From: Candidatus Mediterraneibacter intestinipullorum
Lineage (GTDB): Bacteria; Bacillota; Clostridia; Lachnospirales; Lachnospiraceae
Reading direction: 5' to 3'
DNA length: 64,000 nt
Assembly: GCA_019118665.1 (NCBI GenBank)
Contig: DWYM01000045.1
Location: 1-64,000, forward strand
This document shows positions 32,850 through 38,607 of the stretch, in pieces; position 1 is the stretch's first letter; every line of letters starts with the position of its first letter. The notes below the pieces were generated by a model. That model searched no databases, was not told the origin of the DNA, and saw nothing but the letters and a program-made list of their open reading frames with translations. Made by a program: the position numbers and the translations under genes.

Positions 32850-33680
32850 ATGAAAAAACTGGTATTTAATGACAGCCGGCAGATCGAAGTGCAGAATGTC
32901 GTAGAAGCGGGAGAAGGGATCCTGCGTGTCCGCATGATCTTGGTGACACCGGAATCGCTGAAGAGCTTGTTTGGCGATACATTTGCAACACAGAAAATGA
33001 CGTATTTCGAAAATCAGACCCAGGCTGCCGTGTATGAAAATTATACGAAGTTTGAATACATAAAAGAGGGGACGGGCGGCATCTTTGAGGTGGAGATGAG
33101 GCAGACCGCTGCGAATACAGATGAGCGCCTGAAGAATCTCGAAGAAAAAGCGAAAAATCAAGCCGATGAACTTGAGAAAGTAAAAAAAGATCTTGCGAAG
33201 AGTGGCGGATCAGGGGTAGATCAGGCGCTCCTTGCGGCGTCATTGGTCGTAGCAAAAGCGAATGCGCAGACGCTTACAGATGGGCAGGCGCTGGAAGCGA
33301 AAGCCCTGTATGACACGTTTGACGATCTTGTAAAAGCGGAATATACCGCTGAGAAACAGGGATTTAAGTTTCGCGACGGAGAAGACCTTTGGAAGACGGC
33401 ACAGGACAATGTAAAATTCCAGGCGCAGTACAGACCTGGTCAGGGCACAGAAAGCCTGTACACACATATTGACGAGGCTCATGCGGGGACTCAGGAAGAT
33501 CCCATCCCGGCGAAGGCAAACATGGAATATGAATACGGAAAGTACTACTCCGAAGGGGATATGATCTATATCTGCGAACGCGGTGGAGTACCGAACCCGG
33601 AGGAGTTGTATGGGCAGAAGGTTGTGTTACAGTATCTGCCTTCTGCGATGATTGGGCAGTATTTCAGACTCGTATCATAA
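32850..33680 (+). CDS. Baseplate/fibre protein with a putative carbohydrate-binding end
   Basis: 276 aa. N-terminal domain (LVFNDSRQIEVQNVVEAGEG), coiled middle (about 95-125), and a C-terminal part (about 175-276, FRDGEDLWKTAQDNVKFQAQ in two parts FRDGEDLWKT and AQDNVKFQAQ) resembling small carbohydrate-binding ends of phage fibres. Start 32850 follows AAGGAGGCATAT; a longer frame upstream overlaps the small gene and lacks a site. Confidence 0.6.
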   Translation: MKKLVFNDSRQIEVQNVVEAGEGILRVRMILVTPESLKSLFGDTFATQKMTYFENQTQAAVYENYTKFEYIKEGTGGIFEVEMRQTAANTDERLKNLEEKAKNQADELEKVKKDLAKSGGSGVDQALLAASLVVAKANAQTLTDGQALEAKALYDTFDDLVKAEYTAEKQGFKFRDGEDLWKTAQDNVKFQAQYRPGQGTESLYTHIDEAHAGTQEDPIPAKANMEYEYGKYYSEGDMIYICERGGVPNPEELYGQKVVLQYLPSAMIGQYFRLVS

Positions 33681-33709
33681 GCGAGGTGACCAATATGGAA
33701 ATCAGAGCG

Positions 33710-33732
33710 AGACCGTAACAGGTCTTATTTTT
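33710..33732 (+). terminator. Weak terminator after the fibre gene
   Basis: AGACC (33710-33714) pairs with GGTCT (33721-33725), then TATTTTT. Short stem, so possibly partial. The arms lie in a 7-codon frame that is probably not a gene. Confidence 0.45.
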
Positions 33733-33759
33733 GTGCATATCCATAGAAGGGAGACAGGA

Positions 33760-33972
33760 ATGTTAGACACGATTATAGTTGCTGTTTTATCCTTAATTGG
33801 AACGCTGGCCGGAAGTTTTGGTGGGACACAGCTTATAAAGTATAGGATTGAGCAGTTGGAAAAGAAAGTGGAAAAACATAATTCTGTGGTTGAGCGGACT
33901 TATCTACTCGAAGAAAAGGTCAAAGTTGCCAATCACAGAATCGAAGATTTAGAAAGGAAGGTTGAATCATGA
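33760..33972 (+). CDS. Membrane protein with coiled coil, lysis-linked
   Basis: 70 aa: one N-terminal hydrophobic helix (about 3-22) and a coiled coil (about 25-68, IEQLEKKVEKH, LLEEKVKV). The order is reversed from XhlA-type hemolysins, but position before the holin suggests a lysis helper. Overlaps the holin start by 4 bp. Confidence 0.55.
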   Translation: MLDTIIVAVLSLIGTLAGSFGGTQLIKYRIEQLEKKVEKHNSVVERTYLLEEKVKVANHRIEDLERKVES

Positions 33973-34304
33973 ATACGGAGCTTTTAATGCAGTATGTTAC
34001 CTTTGCACTGATTGCGATCGGTGCCCTCGCCTTCTTGGTGAGTGTGATCACACAAGTCATAAAGGAGATGCCTGGACTTAACAACATTCAGACAAATGCT
34101 GTTGCGCTGATAATCTCTTTGATTCTCTGCCCGCTAGCGGCAGTGATCCTTTGTATTTATTTACAGATTGTAATTGCATGGTATTACATTGTAGCGGCGG
34201 TGATCGCTGCGTTTATCGTGTATCTTGTCGCAACAGGAGGTTGGGAGAAGGTATCTGAGATGTGGAAGCGGACAAAGTATAAAAATCAGAATAAAACGGA
34301 GTAG
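33969..34304 (+). CDS. Phage holin
   Basis: 111 aa with three predicted membrane helices (about 8-28, 44-63, 68-90) and a basic C-terminus (KRTKYKNQNK). It would make membrane holes that release the amidase at the end of infection. ATGA overlap with the gene before, RBS GAAAGGAAGG. Confidence 0.75.
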   Translation: MNTELLMQYVTFALIAIGALAFLVSVITQVIKEMPGLNNIQTNAVALIISLILCPLAAVILCIYLQIVIAWYYIVAAVIAAFIVYLVATGGWEKVSEMWKRTKYKNQNKTE

Positions 34305-34366
34305 ATCAGAGGACGCTGTCATGCGTCCTCTTTTATTGCGGTGTCGCAACAGAAAGGAGAGTAAAA

Positions 34367-35332
34367 ATGAGTATTTGCAGAGGAATCGCAGGCGCGAGAG
34401 GAAAGAATCCTATAGGAATTTTCATTCACAATGATGCAGGGAGCGCAAATGCGAATGCAGCGTTCTACAAAGGATGGTTGCCATCACATAATCTTTCTGC
34501 CGGGTTTGCACATTACTATGTGGCGCAGGATGGAATCCTGCAGGCGGAGGACGATGCAAACCGCGCATGGCATTGTGGACAGACAGATGGAAATAACAAT
34601 TATCTGTCGATTGAAGTTTGCCAGAGCATGGGAGACTTAGAAACATTCAAGAACAATGAGGAGAAGGCGCTGCAACTTGCCGCGCAGAAATGCAAACAAT
34701 ATGGGATAACCCCTAGTACGAGCACGATTCGGTTGCACCAGGAAGTGTCTGCGACAGCGTGCCCGCATCGGTCCGTTGAGATTCATGGCGGCGCGTCTGG
34801 CGCAAAGGCATATTTTATCAAGCGCATTGGCGAGCTGATGGGAATGAACATAGATGTATCTGTTTCAATGCCTCAGGCATCTGCTGTAGCAAGCAGCACG
34901 CCAACGATTTACTTTAAGTACCGTGTTCGCACAAAAGAGGATGGATGGCTCCCGGAAGTGATCAACCTTGCAGACTACGCCGGTATCCCCGGACATGCGA
35001 TCACAGATATCTCCATCGGCGTTGACAGGGGATCGCTGTGGTATCAGGTGCACGTCAAGGGCGGCGTCTGGCTTCCGACTGTATCTGGCTACAATATTAA
35101 CGACTATAATAACGGCTATGCTGGTAACGGTCAGGTGATCGATGCTGTAAGGGTGTATTACAACACCCCGGCAGATTACGCCGCGCAGTACGGTTACCAG
35201 AAAGCCCAGTACCGTGTCAGCCCGCTGAACGGCAATTACTGGCCGTGGCAGTACGACAATGAGACTGGCGCTGGTCAGGATGGTTACGCTGGAGCGTTTG
35301 GACAAGCTATAGATCGATTCCAGCTCTTTTGA
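34367..35332 (+). CDS. Endolysin, N-acetylmuramoyl-L-alanine amidase
   Basis: 321 aa. Amidase_2 fold with zinc ligands: FIHNDAGS (first His), RAWHCGQTDG, and HQEVSATACPHR (last His/Cys), about residues 20-145. After a Ser/Ala linker comes a wall-binding half with repeated aromatic motifs (YRVRTKEDGWLPEV, LWYQVHVKGGVWLPTV, YRVSPLNGNYWPWQ). It cuts the Ala-muramic acid bond in the wall. Last gene of the lysis set. Confidence 0.92.
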   Translation: MSICRGIAGARGKNPIGIFIHNDAGSANANAAFYKGWLPSHNLSAGFAHYYVAQDGILQAEDDANRAWHCGQTDGNNNYLSIEVCQSMGDLETFKNNEEKALQLAAQKCKQYGITPSTSTIRLHQEVSATACPHRSVEIHGGASGAKAYFIKRIGELMGMNIDVSVSMPQASAVASSTPTIYFKYRVRTKEDGWLPEVINLADYAGIPGHAITDISIGVDRGSLWYQVHVKGGVWLPTVSGYNINDYNNGYAGNGQVIDAVRVYYNTPADYAAQYGYQKAQYRVSPLNGNYWPWQYDNETGAGQDGYAGAFGQAIDRFQLF

Positions 35333-35343
35333 TGGCATAACAA

Positions 35344-35376
35344 TACCCCGGGGCATCAGCTCCGGGGTACTATTTT
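35344..35376 (+). terminator. Terminator of the late operon
   Basis: TACCCCGG (35344-35351) pairs with CCGGGGTA (35362-35369), followed by CTATTTT. Confidence 0.85.
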
Positions 35377-35386
35377 CAACAAAGTG

Positions 35387-35422
35387 TTGACAAAATTAAC
35401 AACATGAAATATACTGTATATT
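35387..35422 (+). promoter_or_regulatory. Promoter and operator of the second XRE gene
   Basis: TTGACA (35387-35392), 17-bp spacer, TATACT (35410-35415). Two inverted repeats sit on it: GTTG/CAAC (35386-35389 with 35400-35403) and AATATAC-T-GTATATT (35408-35422) over the -10. Autoregulation by the XRE protein is likely. Confidence 0.8.
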
Positions 35423-35462
35423 GAAATGAGAAGGATGTGTATCACAATATGGAGGAATTATC

Positions 35463-35819
35463 ATGTTGACGAGGTTTGGAAAGCGATTGAGGACTTTGCG
35501 GATAGAAGAAAATCAAAGGCTAAAAGATATGGCTGACAAACTTGGTGTTACTGCTGCATATTTATCAGCCGTAGAAAATGGCAAAAGGAGAGTTCCAGAC
35601 TCTTGGATTGCTACGTTGACAGATGAATATGGGCTAAGTCCGGAGGAGGAAAGAGAATTACAAAAATTGGCATATGAAGATCAAATGAAAAAAGATATAA
35701 AAATCAATTTGGAAAATGCCAACAATTCAGAAATAGGATTAGCTATGTCGTTTGCAAGACGGTTCAGAAATCTGTCTGATGAACAGGTCAATGAACTTCA
35801 AAAAATACTTGACGAATAA
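35463..35819 (+). CDS. Second XRE-family regulator
   Basis: 118 aa. N-terminal helix-turn-helix (LRTLRIEENQRLKDMADKL, split LRTLRIEENQ and RLKDMADKLG; then VTAAYLSAVENGKRR), C-terminal helix with RRFRNLSDEQVNELQKIL. It lies after the lysis genes, with its own strong promoter, and forms a pair with the next gene. AT-rich codon use differs from the late genes before it, pointing to a separate origin. Confidence 0.88.
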   Translation: MLTRFGKRLRTLRIEENQRLKDMADKLGVTAAYLSAVENGKRRVPDSWIATLTDEYGLSPEEERELQKLAYEDQMKKDIKINLENANNSEIGLAMSFARRFRNLSDEQVNELQKILDE

Positions 35820-35832
35820 CGGAGGTTTGTAG

Positions 35833-36339
35833 ATGTCAAAATGTATAGCAGAGCCGCTTTCTAGAAAGGATATTCGAATAATGGCTGATAAAATAAGAAT
35901 CATAGAAGGGAGTAAAGGCAAGTTTTGCTTTGACATTGTTCATTTTTTGGATGTCACACTACCCAAATTAGACGAAGGTTTTACTCTTCAGATAATGCCA
36001 AAAAGCCAAATGGGAGAGTGTCATGGGTTAACTTATCCAGATCGAAATGAAATACAAATACGAGAAGATGTTTACGATAGAGCTTGCAATGGTAGTGGGA
36101 GAGATCGGTTGACGATGGCGCATGAACTTTTTCATTTGTTACATCACGAAAAGACTAATATAAGCTTTGCGCGAAGTGAGAATATTGAAACCTTTAGAGA
36201 TCCAGAATGGCAAGCGGATGCATTTGGTGGGGAACTGCTTATTCCGCATGATATGGTACAGGGACTGTCTCCAGAAGAAGTTGCATCGAAATGTAAAGTT
36301 TCCTTTTCAGCAGCTTGTTGTCAGTTGAGAAAAAAATAA
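35833..36339 (+). CDS. Second ImmA/IrrE-type metallopeptidase
   Basis: 168 aa with a canonical zinc site HELFHLLHHE (around residue 97) and a downstream DPEWQADAFGGELL helix, the standard M78 arrangement, unlike the EELGHH form in the first copy. It starts 13 bp after the XRE gene. Such pairs act as stress switches, antirepressor systems or toxin-antitoxin-like units. Which one applies here cannot be told. Confidence 0.88.
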   Translation: MSKCIAEPLSRKDIRIMADKIRIIEGSKGKFCFDIVHFLDVTLPKLDEGFTLQIMPKSQMGECHGLTYPDRNEIQIREDVYDRACNGSGRDRLTMAHELFHLLHHEKTNISFARSENIETFRDPEWQADAFGGELLIPHDMVQGLSPEEVASKCKVSFSAACCQLRKK

Positions 36340-36374
36340 AAATGATGTATCAAGCAGAAATGCTTTATACATAG

Positions 36375-36401
36375 AAAAAACCAAGCACACAAGGTGCTTG
36401 G
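36375..36401 (-). terminator. Minus-strand terminator
   Basis: Arms 36381-36388 and 36394-36401 form an 8-bp perfect stem; T6 follows on the minus strand, none on the plus strand. Confidence 0.75.
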
Positions 36402-36457
36402 CACTTACCGAAAGAAACTATATCGTTCGCTTCGGTCAGTTATACTTTTCCTTAGAC
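36375..36457 (-). ncRNA. Candidate minus-strand small RNA after the XRE/ImmA pair
   Basis: A minus-strand promoter (TTGCCA, plus 36488-36493; TATACT, plus 36464-36469; 18-bp spacer) would start near 36457. The RNA would hold a CCGAA/TTCGG hairpin and end at a strong terminator: CCAAGCAC/GTGCTTGG (36381-36401) followed on this strand by six T (plus 36375-36380). The gene-free stretch is 36340-36520. Confidence 0.5.
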
Positions 36458-36484
36458 AAGTAAAGTATAGCACGGTATAGTTCC
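36416..36484. repeat. Nested inverted repeats around the divergent promoters
   Basis: AACTATATCGT (about 36418-36428) pairs with ACGGTATAGTT (about 36472-36482, one G-U) around an inner TATACTTT/AAAGTATA stem. The arms cover the minus -10 and the plus promoter below, so this can be an operator or an RNA fold. Confidence 0.5.
36453..36481 (+). promoter_or_regulatory. Promoter for the small terminal genes
   Basis: TAGACA (36453-36458), 17-bp spacer, TATAGT (36476-36481), 40 bp before the 44-aa gene. Confidence 0.45.
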
Positions 36485-36520
36485 CTTTGGCAAGTGAAAA
36501 TTGAAAGGAGGACTATGCCT

Positions 36521-36655
36521 ATGTATATCATTAGGGCGTCAATCACATTGAAAGACGGAACAAAGATATATGCTCGAGATTATGGCAAAAGAGGCTTTCC
36601 GATCTGGGTAGGACCGGGACCTGAACCAGAATCTTCTAAACGAGTTTATTATTAA
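36521..36655 (+). CDS. Small protein with LKDGT-IYARDYGK motif, 44 aa
   Basis: ATG 36521 lies 8 nt after AAGGAGGA; an ATG 6 bp earlier is too close. The product MYIIRASITLKDGTKIYARD continues with GKRGFPIWVGPG. Two beta strands and a basic turn are likely. The KDGT element recurs in the next small protein. No function known; being in the lysogenic region with its own promoter it is probably expressed in the lysogen. Confidence 0.6.
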   Translation: MYIIRASITLKDGTKIYARDYGKRGFPIWVGPGPEPESSKRVYY

Positions 36656-36727
36656 AGTTAGTTCAATATGGATGCGTATTGAGCTGACCAATACGCTATC
36701 TACTATTTGATGAAAGGAAATGGTAAG

Positions 36728-36847
36728 ATGGCAAAAACTAAATCAAGCGTACGAGGTATACAGAATAAGAAAATTGTTGTGGTAAAAGGATATACCAGGA
36801 AGGATGGTACAAGAGTGCCAGAACATCGGCGTTCTACTCCTAACTAA
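36728..36847 (+). CDS. Small basic protein, 39 aa
   Basis: ATG 36728 follows GAAAGGAAATGGTAAG. The product, beginning MAKTKSSVRGIQNKK and ending RRSTPN, is very basic and shares KDGT with its neighbour; its style is like the 42-aa minus-strand protein at 3702. It lies just before the end of the prophage. Function unknown. Confidence 0.55.
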   Translation: MAKTKSSVRGIQNKKIVVVKGYTRKDGTRVPEHRRSTPN

Positions 36848-36852
36848 AATTA

Positions 36853-36878
36853 AGCCCGGGTTCAGCGGAACTCGGGCT
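36853..36878 (+). terminator. Hairpin after the last prophage gene
   Basis: AGCCCG (36853-36858) pairs with CGGGCT (36873-36878), continued by GTT/AAC inside. Few T follow; it probably ends the small-gene transcript. Confidence 0.6.
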
Positions 36879-36936
36879 GCTGTATTTCTCGGATCTGATA
36901 CTCCGGGGTGGAATATTGTATCATCTTCGTGTGTGA

Positions 36937-36955
36937 GGGGCAAAAAAGGGGCATA
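36937..36955 (+). repeat. Arm-type direct repeat near attR
   Basis: GGGGCA (36937-36942) and AGGGGCATA (36947-36955), matching the pair at 358-376 in bases and spacing. Confidence 0.5.
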
Positions 36956-36978
36956 TTTTTTATTTTATTGCCCCTTTT
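36944..36978. terminator. Bidirectional hairpin near attR
   Basis: AAAAGGGGCA (36944-36953) and TGCCCCTTTT (36969-36978) form a 10-bp stem with A run before and T run after, so it can work on both strands. Confidence 0.65.
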
Positions 36979-37009
36979 GCCTGGTATTCAAATTTCTGAA
37001 AGTTCGCTC

Positions 37010-37036
37010 TTGCGCTATTTTACGTTATGTGATAAT
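37010..37036 (+). promoter_or_regulatory. Promoter inside the prophage edge, before attR
   Basis: TTGCGC (37010-37015) with a 15-bp spacer and an extended -10 TG-T-GATAAT (37028-37036); a second TATAAT follows (37036-37041). It points at the tRNA-Thr/Met/Asp/Leu genes that lost their original promoter. Confidence 0.45.
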
Positions 37037-37058
37037 ATAATAGCTGGTCTCGGCAAGA

Positions 37059-37072
37059 CCGTCGGGGTCATT
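37059..37072. repeat. attR core (14-bp direct repeat)
   Basis: Identical to 275-288. A short hairpin GGTCT-N5-AGACC precedes it on the phage side. Host sequence continues with the tRNA cluster. Confidence 0.85.
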
Positions 37073-37077
37073 GAGTT

Positions 37078-37239
37078 GCCGATGTGGCTCAATTCATGAA
37101 GATTGACCGTGTCAATCGCGGGCAGAGCGGCTGATTACAAATCGGCTGCGGTAGATATGCCGATGTGGCTCAATTCATGAAGATTGACTGTGTCAATCGC
37201 GGGCAGAGCGGCTGATTACAAATCAGCTGCCGTAAATAT
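37078..37239 (+). repeat. Two 81-bp tRNA-Thr-like tandem repeats
   Basis: Copies at 37078-37158 and 37159-37239 differ at about four bases. Each begins with the first 17 bases of the tRNA-Thr that follows in the same 81-bp register (GCCGATGTGGCTCAATT), then a 26-nt insert with hairpin GATTGAC/GTCAATC, then GGCAGAGC and a 17-nt hairpin that is the exact reverse complement (copy 2) of the tRNA-Thr anticodon arm. T arm and 3' acceptor are absent. Confidence 0.85.
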
Positions 37240-37312
37240 GCCGATGTGGCTCAATTGGCAGAGCAGCTGATTTGTAATCAGCAGGTTATCGGTTCGAGTC
37301 CGATCATCGGCT
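37240..37312 (+). tRNA. tRNA-Thr (anticodon TGT)
   Basis: Acceptor GCCGATG/CATCGGC, anticodon arm GCTGA-TTTGTAA-TCAGC, T arm with GGTTCGAGTCC. 73 nt, no encoded CCA. It follows the two partial repeats in exact 81-bp register. Confidence 0.95.
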
Positions 37313-37340
37313 TTGTTCCTTCGGGAGCAAACATTATTTT

Positions 37341-37414
37341 GGACCTTTAGCTCAGTTGGTTAGAGCAACCGGCTCATAACCGGTCGGTCCTGGGTTCGAG
37401 TCCCCGAAGGTCCA
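37341..37414 (+). tRNA. tRNA-Met (anticodon CAT)
   Basis: Acceptor GGACCTT/AAGGTCC, anticodon loop CTCATAA, T arm GGGTTCGAGTCCCC. The structure fits the elongator type; a tRNA-Ile with modified CAT cannot be excluded. Confidence 0.93.
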
Positions 37415-37417
37415 TTT

Positions 37418-37464
37418 ATGCCGACTCCAGGTTCGCGCTGTATCCTTACCGCGCGCGTCGGCAT
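37418..37464 (+). other. Inter-tRNA hairpin
   Basis: ATGCCGAC (37418-37425) pairs with GTCGGCAT (37457-37464), with inner GCGC/GCGC. No T run, so probably a processing signal in the tRNA precursor. Confidence 0.45.
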
Positions 37465-37511
37465 GTATCGCACATGAGCGTCAAAAGGACAGACGCTGCG
37501 TGCCATCGCAA

Positions 37512-37585
37512 GGCCCAGTGGCTCAGTTGGTTAGAGCGCCGCCCTGTCACGGCGGAGGTCGAGAGTTCGAGTCTCTTCTGGGTCG
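37512..37585 (+). tRNA. tRNA-Asp (anticodon GTC)
   Basis: Acceptor GGCCCAG/CTGGGTC, anticodon stem CCGCC/GGCGG with loop CTGTCAC, T arm GAGTTCGAGTCTC. 74 nt. Confidence 0.95.
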
Positions 37586-37625
37586 TTTCCCCCATCAGAT
37601 GATGGGGGAGTACAATTTTATATCA

Positions 37626-37711
37626 GCCGCAGTGGCGGAACTGGCAGACGCCCGGGACTTAAAATCCCGTGGGTAGTGATACCCGTACCGGTTCGATTCC
37701 GGTCTGCGGCA
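37626..37711 (+). tRNA. tRNA-Leu (anticodon TAA)
   Basis: A long variable arm (GTGGGTAGTGATACCCGT region) marks a class II tRNA; acceptor GCCGCAG/CTGCGGC, anticodon stem CGGGA/TCCCG with loop CTTAAAA. 86 nt. Confidence 0.95.
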
Positions 37712-37724
37712 TTTGGATAAAGAT

Positions 37725-37759
37725 GAGAGACGTTGATCTTACAGCGTTTCTCTTATTTT
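37725..37759 (+). terminator. Terminator of the tRNA cluster
   Basis: GAGAGACG (37725-37732) pairs with CGTTTCTC (37745-37752) over 8 bp including one G-T, then TTATTTTA. Confidence 0.7.
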
Positions 37760-37872
37760 ATGCTCTGATTTGTAATTTGGTACAGGAAAAGTGTATTTCA
37801 GTCATTGGAGAATTTAGTTTTACAAAGGGCTATGATATAACTGTTGAGAAGGTGATGGAAGGAAAAAGCAGT

Positions 37873-37919
37873 AAAAAGCGCTCTTTCTCATGCCGTTTCT
37901 GACACTTTAAGAGCGCTTT
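37873..37919 (-). terminator. Terminator of the DUF454 gene
   Basis: AAAGCGCTCTT (37875-37885) and AAGAGCGCTTT (37909-37919) form an 11-bp stem; on the minus strand T5 follows. The stop codon lies within the right arm. Confidence 0.85.
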
Positions 37920-38344
37920 CTGATATCCTGATCTGTTTCCCCCTCGCGTTTCCCTGACGTTACGCCTGCCGGGATGGTGCGTATCCTTGTAAAGAAATAA
38001 ACATATTTGAAAATGATGAGAAAGACGATGAACAGTCTTCCGTAAATGTTGGGCATCACGAGCATGGCAAGGATCAGCATTGCCGATGCCGGGATGAGCA
38101 GGCTGAATTTTGTCTTTAATGTCATGGACCGGTTTGTGACAAAATCTTCCAGGTGCTTTTTATAGAGCTTTGTGCCGGTAAACCATCTGTGAAAACGGTC
38201 AGAACCTTTGGCGAGGCAAAAGGATGCCAGAAGTAAAAATGGCGTTGTGGGAAGTACCGGAAGTACCACGCCGATCATTCCGACGCCCATGGACAGGAAG
38301 CCTGCGGCAAGCCAGATGATTCTGAAAATGGAACGTTTTTTCAT
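37907..38344 (-). CDS. DUF454 (YbaN-type) membrane protein
   Basis: 145 aa with an N-terminal hydrophobic pair carrying GVVLPVLPTTPFLLLASFCLAK (split GVVLPVLPTTPF, LLLASFCLAK, residues about 25-47), the DUF454 hallmark, then an amphipathic RFHRWF region and two more helices (about 80-120). Function unknown; in several Firmicutes it lies beside haem genes. GGAGGACTTCC precedes the ATG. The operator in its leader and in front of the MarR-like gene suggests one regulon with the haem genes. Confidence 0.85.
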   Translation of the reverse strand: MKKRSIFRIIWLAAGFLSMGVGMIGVVLPVLPTTPFLLLASFCLAKGSDRFHRWFTGTKLYKKHLEDFVTNRSMTLKTKFSLLIPASAMLILAMLVMPNIYGRLFIVFLIIFKYVYFFTRIRTIPAGVTSGKREGETDQDIRKRS

Positions 38345-38371
38345 GGAAGTCCTCCTGTTTTCGAGAAATAG

Positions 38372-38385
38372 TTAGTTATAACTAA
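38372..38385. promoter_or_regulatory. Palindromic operator in the DUF454 leader
   Basis: TTAGTTATAACTAA, a perfect 14-bp palindrome just downstream of the minus-strand -10. Similar sites at 38516-38527 and 39669-39690. Confidence 0.75.
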
Positions 38386-38400
38386 TTACAGGTCATACTC

Positions 38401-38430
38401 ATTATAATCGGCGGATGAGGCGCTTGTCAA
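38401..38430 (-). promoter_or_regulatory. Promoter of the DUF454 gene
   Basis: Minus-strand TTGACA (plus 38425-38430), 18-bp spacer, TATAAT (plus 38401-38406). Confidence 0.75.
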
Positions 38431-38515
38431 CTGAATTATTTTCTCGTTAATGCACATGTTTTCTCAATTGCTCTTGACAAATTTTTTAGGGATAATTAAT
38501 GTAATTGATATCGGG

Positions 38516-38527
38516 TAGTTGCAACTA
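38516..38527. promoter_or_regulatory. Palindromic operator before the MarR-like gene
   Basis: TAGTTGCAACTA, perfect 12-bp palindrome, about 80 bp before the start of the regulator gene and after a TTGACA (near 38474). Likely autoregulation. Confidence 0.65.
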
Positions 38528-38607
38528 ACTTATCGTGGCTCGTCGGATCAGGGCATACTCGCGGGTGCCTTGTTTATTGATGCTGTCCATCAGCAAGGGG
38601 GAATGTT

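Larger units (their letters stand above)
275..37072 (+). mobile_element. Complete siphovirus-type prophage, about 36.8 kb
   Basis: Bounded by the 14-bp attL and attR repeats at the 3' end of tRNA-Glu. It holds every expected module in order: integrase and lysogeny genes leftward, then immunity switch, recombination/replication, late regulator, terminase, portal, head, connectors, tail tube, tape measure, baseplate and fibres, holin, amidase. No broken essential gene was seen, so it may be inducible. The SPP1-like portal and gp7-type head protein, with a -1 frameshifted tail chaperone, suggest a long non-contractile tail. Confidence 0.93.

Noticed and set aside
37078-37312. Possible CRISPR-like array
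   Set aside because: The repeats are tandem, without unique spacers, and derive from tRNA-Thr.
37669-37902. 77-codon frame after tRNA-Leu
   Set aside because: It begins inside the tRNA-Leu gene and crosses its terminator.
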